The translations under genes and the position numbers were made by a program. Shown here one piece after another: positions 8,523-11,064 of a stretch of DNA of 11,064 bases; position 1 is the stretch's first letter, and each line of letters begins with the position of its first letter. The notes under the pieces are model-generated. The model did no database searches, was not told the DNA's origin, and saw only the letters and a program-made list of their open reading frames with translations. Source of the stretch: Dysgonamonadaceae bacterium (GTDB lineage Bacteria; Bacteroidota; Bacteroidia; Bacteroidales; Azobacteroidaceae); the NCBI GenBank assembly GCA_031255425.1, contig JAIRSN010000017.1, positions 1-11,064 on the forward strand, written 5' to 3'.

Positions 8523-10409
8523 ATGAAACAATTCTTTTTATCTCTCTTGTTGCCGGTTTTCTTTTGCGGCATGGCGGCGGCTGCCGACTACTATCTTTCG
8601 CCCAACGGCAACGACAGCAACGACGGGCTGTCGCTCGAAAAGGCGTGGAAATCGCCCAACAAGGCGTTCCAGACGCTGGCGGCGGGGGATGTCCTTTGGG
8701 TAAAGGGCGGTACCTACACCGTCACGGAACCGGTGAAGACGAAGAACGCCGGTTCGTCCTCGCGTCCCATCCGGGTGTATGCCGTCAGGGGCGAAAAGCC
8801 GGTCTTCGACTGCTCGTCGTACCGGGCGTACGGGGGTGAAAATGCCGGCAAACGCGGCGTCGAACTGCGGCAGGCGTGGTGGCATGTGCGCGGAATCAAG
8901 GTGTATATGTCCGGCAACAGCGGGATTCTTATTGCCGGGGAAAACATTGTGGTGGAGGGTTGCGTGGTGGAAGAATGTGGGCACGACGGGTTCTCCATCG
9001 CCAGCGGCGCGCGGGAGGTGCTGGTCTTGAACTGCGACTCCTACCGGAACGCCAACACGGATTCCAACGGGGAAAACGGCGATGGTTTCGCTGCCAAAGA
9101 AGGCACCGGCATTGTCTTCCGGGGATGCCGCGCGTGGGAAAACTGCGACGACGGCTGGGATGTCTACGGTGGCAATCAAGCCGTCCTGATCGACAGTTGC
9201 TGGGCGTTTGGCAACGGCGTAAACTATTGGCCGCAATACATTTCCTCCTTTCAGGGCGATGGCAACGGGTTCAAACTGGGGGGTGGCGGCGGTGTGGACG
9301 GCAATGCACCGAATGTGGTGCTGCACTCGTTTGCATTTAACAATGTCGCCAAGGGCTTCGACCAGAACCACAATGCCTGGGGCGTGACCGTCATCCATTC
9401 CACCGGCTACAATAACCGGGGGATGGGAAACTTCGCCTTCCAGGATACGCCTTCGCGAGGGAAACACCTGATGGTGAACAATCTTTCGTATGCCGGAACG
9501 GGTCAGAACATTGCCGCCGGAAGCACGGAAACCGCCAACAGTTGGAACCTGGGCTTGCAGTTGTCCGACGAGATGTTCGAGGCGTTGCCTGCGGCAGACA
9601 ATGCCAATGCCAAGTACGACCGGGACGACGACTACCGGCTGACCGACCCGCGCCTGACGGCGTTGTTCACCCTGAAGGAGTCGCATCCGGCCATCGACCG
9701 GGGGGTTGTCCAGACATATATCCGCCTGAAACCGTATTACGCGGTTCCGTATTGCGGTTCGGCACCAGACCTGGGCGCACGCGAGTCTGTTGCAGGGGAA
9801 TGGGTGTTCCCCGATCCGGACGAGACGGATCCGGGCAGCGGTCCGGGAACGGATCCGGAAGAACCGGGCGACCGTCCCGCGGGAGTCCGGACGGTTATCG
9901 TGGAGGCGACTTCCTCATTTACGGTCAATGCCGGCGGTTCCTCGCAGGTGTGGGGACCTTTCGCGCTCGCTTCTGCCGAGAGTGCGGTTTTCGACATGCA
10001 GTCGACCGGCTCGTCCAACGGCACAATCGTCGTAGAGTTTTCCCGGAACGGAACCGACTGGGTCGGCGTCGGGGGGCAGGCGAAAAACGGTAACACCAGT
10101 TGGGGCAACGGGAAGGTCATCGACCTGGATGAGGACTCCGCTCCCTGGGGACCGGAGATCCGCATCCGACTGAACAACACTTCCAACCGGAACGTCAATG
10201 TCCGGAACCTGAAGATTACCGGTTCGCTTTACGATCCGGGGAAGCCCACCCGCGTCGTATTCCCTGTGGGGGAAAATACAAAGGTGACCGGCATCCGGTA
10301 CTACAACCTGAATGGCGCTGTCGTTCCGCCGGACACCCGTGGCGTCCTGATAAAGAGGACTGCGTATGCGGACGGAAAGTACCGCACTGAATTATGTATC
10401 ACGCCATAA
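8523..10409 (+). CDS. Pectate lyase, family PL9, with acidic Pro linker and C-terminal beta-sandwich (third PL9)
   Basis: This protein has 628 residues from the ATG at 8523, which places MKQ directly before the hydrophobic core; an ATG at 8511 would add MHLP. The open frame runs back into the preceding gene (to 8175), but that part has no signal peptide or PL9 character and is overlap only. The signal peptide ends near MAAA|A (residues 20-21). A Cys at 15 has no proper lipobox. The PL9 domain (about 22-425) opens YYLSPNGNDSN, as in the first PL9. Key residues are D187 (GDGF), D209, D210 and D213 (CDDGWD), and catalytic K251 (GNGFKLGGG). The spacing from the first calcium Asp to the DD pair is 22, against 24 in the other two. 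An acidic linker (about 430-452, PDPDETDPGSG) leads to a beta-sandwich (about 455-575) homologous to that of the second PL9. The tail has RYYNLNGA and GVLIKRTAYADGK but ends in ELCITP instead of the usual basic residues. It is the last gene of the cluster, followed by a terminator. Confidence 0.9.
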   Translation: MKQFFLSLLLPVFFCGMAAAADYYLSPNGNDSNDGLSLEKAWKSPNKAFQTLAAGDVLWVKGGTYTVTEPVKTKNAGSSSRPIRVYAVRGEKPVFDCSSYRAYGGENAGKRGVELRQAWWHVRGIKVYMSGNSGILIAGENIVVEGCVVEECGHDGFSIASGAREVLVLNCDSYRNANTDSNGENGDGFAAKEGTGIVFRGCRAWENCDDGWDVYGGNQAVLIDSCWAFGNGVNYWPQYISSFQGDGNGFKLGGGGGVDGNAPNVVLHSFAFNNVAKGFDQNHNAWGVTVIHSTGYNNRGMGNFAFQDTPSRGKHLMVNNLSYAGTGQNIAAGSTETANSWNLGLQLSDEMFEALPAADNANAKYDRDDDYRLTDPRLTALFTLKESHPAIDRGVVQTYIRLKPYYAVPYCGSAPDLGARESVAGEWVFPDPDETDPGSGPGTDPEEPGDRPAGVRTVIVEATSSFTVNAGGSSQVWGPFALASAESAVFDMQSTGSSNGTIVVEFSRNGTDWVGVGGQAKNGNTSWGNGKVIDLDEDSAPWGPEIRIRLNNTSNRNVNVRNLKITGSLYDPGKPTRVVFPVGENTKVTGIRYYNLNGAVVPPDTRGVLIKRTAYADGKYRTELCITP

Positions 10410-10411
10410 GC

Positions 10412-10426
10412 GGTGCCGGAGGCACC
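10412..10426 (+). other. Small hairpin directly after the last lyase stop codon
   Basis: GGTGCC (10412-10417) and GGCACC (10421-10426) form a perfect 6-bp stem with a three-base loop, beginning 3 bases after the TAA. A T-rich stretch (TAGCTTTTCTATTTT) follows about 4 bases later, not directly. It may be a weak first terminator or a 3'-end stabiliser in front of the stronger terminator at 10469. The bases between the two are A/T-rich with nothing else recognised. Confidence 0.4.
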
Positions 10427-10468
10427 ATAGTAGCTTTTCTATTTTAAAGAAGTATAATGAATTTGCCT

Positions 10469-10492
10469 GGCTGCGGAAACGCAGCCTTTTTT
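10469..10492 (+). terminator. Rho-independent terminator of the lyase operon
   Basis: A perfect 7-bp stem, GGCTGCG (10469-10475) with CGCAGCC (10480-10486), closes a GAAA tetraloop of the GNRA type and is followed directly by six T, then G and six more T. It lies 60 bp after the stop of the third PL9 gene and is correctly oriented to end that transcript. No other intrinsic terminator was found between 1572 and here, which fits a single lyase transcript. Confidence 0.92.
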
Positions 10493-10531
10493 GTTTTTTA
10501 CTTTTTAATATAGTTGGAAAATGAAAATCCG

Positions 10532-11023
10532 CCGGTTTTTGGTTTTTTGCCGGTTGCGAAGACGTAAATCCGTCAGTTTTTGGTTTTTCGCATCCAGCGA
10601 AAACGTAAATCTGTTAATTTATGTTTATCGCCAGCGCGCGCTTTTAAGAATAAGTTAATTTATGTTTATCGCTGATATGCGCTCTTTAAAAAATGTTTTA
10701 AACACGTTTTCGCCAGCGTGCGCTTTTATAAATAAGTTAATTTATGTTTATCGCCAGCGCGCGCTTTTGCAAATAAGTTAATTTATGTTTATCGCCAGCG
10801 TGCGCTTTTAAAAAAACTTTTGCAGCACGTTTTCGCCAGGGTGCGAAAGCGTGAAAACTTTTGCGGGACGTTTTCGCCAGGTTGCGAAAGCATGAAAACT
10901 TTTGCAGGATGTTTTCGCCGAGGTGCGAAAGCATTAAAAAATTTGCAGCAGGTTTTCGCCGGGTTGCGAAAGTGTGAAAACTTCTGCGGAAGGTTTTCTC
11001 GGAACTGCGGAGCCGCATGCGCT
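10532..11023. repeat. Tandem array of twelve 41-bp units (non-coding minisatellite)
   Basis: Twelve units follow one another without gaps, starting at 10532, 10573, 10614, 10655, 10696, 10737, 10778, 10819, 10860, 10901, 10942 and 10983. Type A units (10614, 10655, 10737, 10778) begin TTAATTTATGTTTATCGC, usually followed by CAGCGYGCGCTTTT; the unit at 10655 is the most diverged. Type B units (10819, 10860, 10901, 10942) begin TTTGCRGS, then have GTTTTCGCC and TGCGAAAG. The unit at 10696 has a B-like left half and an A-like right half. The first two and the last are diverged but in phase. Neighbouring units within a type are about 90% identical by eye (for example 38 of 41 for 10614 against 10737, and 37 of 41 for 10819 against 10860). 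A 41-bp period shifts the reading frame at each unit, so the short open frames across it are unlikely to be genes. The bases from 10491 to 10531 may be a very degenerate earlier unit. After 11023 the phase is lost. The array starts 40 bp past the operon terminator. Confidence 0.9.
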
Positions 11024-11064
11024 TTTGTATTTTAATGAGGTGGAAATGATGTTTTTGCGGCGCA

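Noticed and set aside
8523..8600. Lipoprotein signal in the third PL9 (Cys at residue 15)
   Set aside because: The residues before the Cys are VFF, which does not fit a lipobox, and a good signal peptidase I site (AAA) follows.
10614..10809. Repeated TATGTTTA in type A units as Bacteroides -7 promoter boxes
   Set aside because: It differs from TAnnTTTG at the last base, and no TTTG -33 box lies at the right distance; the nearest is only about 14 bases upstream of one copy.
10532..11023. CRISPR array
   Set aside because: Units are contiguous 41-mers diverging gradually over their whole length. There are no unique spacers between constant repeats and no cas genes in view.
10737..11035. Short open frames on both strands across the 41-bp array
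   Set aside because: The period is not a multiple of three, so successive units are read in different frames. The products are low-complexity with no conserved unit, and they arise from lack of stops in the repeat.

Overview
The window looks like a piece of a Bacteroidota (probably Bacteroidales) chromosome. Several secreted proteins end in C-terminal domains of the type IX secretion (T9SS) type A kind. The starts lie in A/T-rich leaders with no Shine-Dalgarno sequence, as is usual in this phylum. The accessory beta-sandwich modules are those typical of Bacteroidota glycan-degrading enzymes. Genus and family cannot be fixed from the sequence. All genes are on the plus strand and about 92% of the window is coding.

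Layout. (1) Positions 1-1251: the 3' part of a large secreted surface protein, cut by the left edge and ending in a T9SS-type tail. (2) 1263-1571: a 102-residue exported protein with a PIGD motif, one membrane segment and a basic tail, probably co-transcribed with (1). (3) 1572-1673: a 102-bp gap with a strong hairpin. (4) 1674-10409: four exported pectate lyases in a row, PL9 - PL1 - PL9 - PL9, with gaps of only about 48, 16 and 14 bp, very probably one operon. (5) 10410-10492: a small hairpin after the last stop, then a clear Rho-independent terminator with a GAAA loop. (6) 10532-11023: a non-coding array of twelve contiguous 41-bp units. The last 41 bases show no gene, only a possible out-of-phase repeat fragment.

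How the genes work together. Both lyase families cleave de-esterified homogalacturonan (pectate) by calcium-dependent beta-elimination. The catalytic and calcium-site residues can be placed by position in all four enzymes. The PL1 and the first PL9 carry recognisable T9SS-type tails. The other two PL9s end in a shorter variant tail behind an acidic proline linker. All three PL9s share a putative glycan-binding beta-sandwich, which is N-terminal in the first and C-terminal in the other two. The cluster therefore looks like an extracellular or cell-surface pectate depolymerisation set. No SusC/SusD transporter, unsaturated-galacturonidase or regulator lies in the window.

The least ordinary elements are the exactly phased 41-bp array with two unit families and a chimeric unit, the Fn3 domain of the PL1 enzyme split by an inserted module, and the small PIGD protein beside the T9SS substrate.
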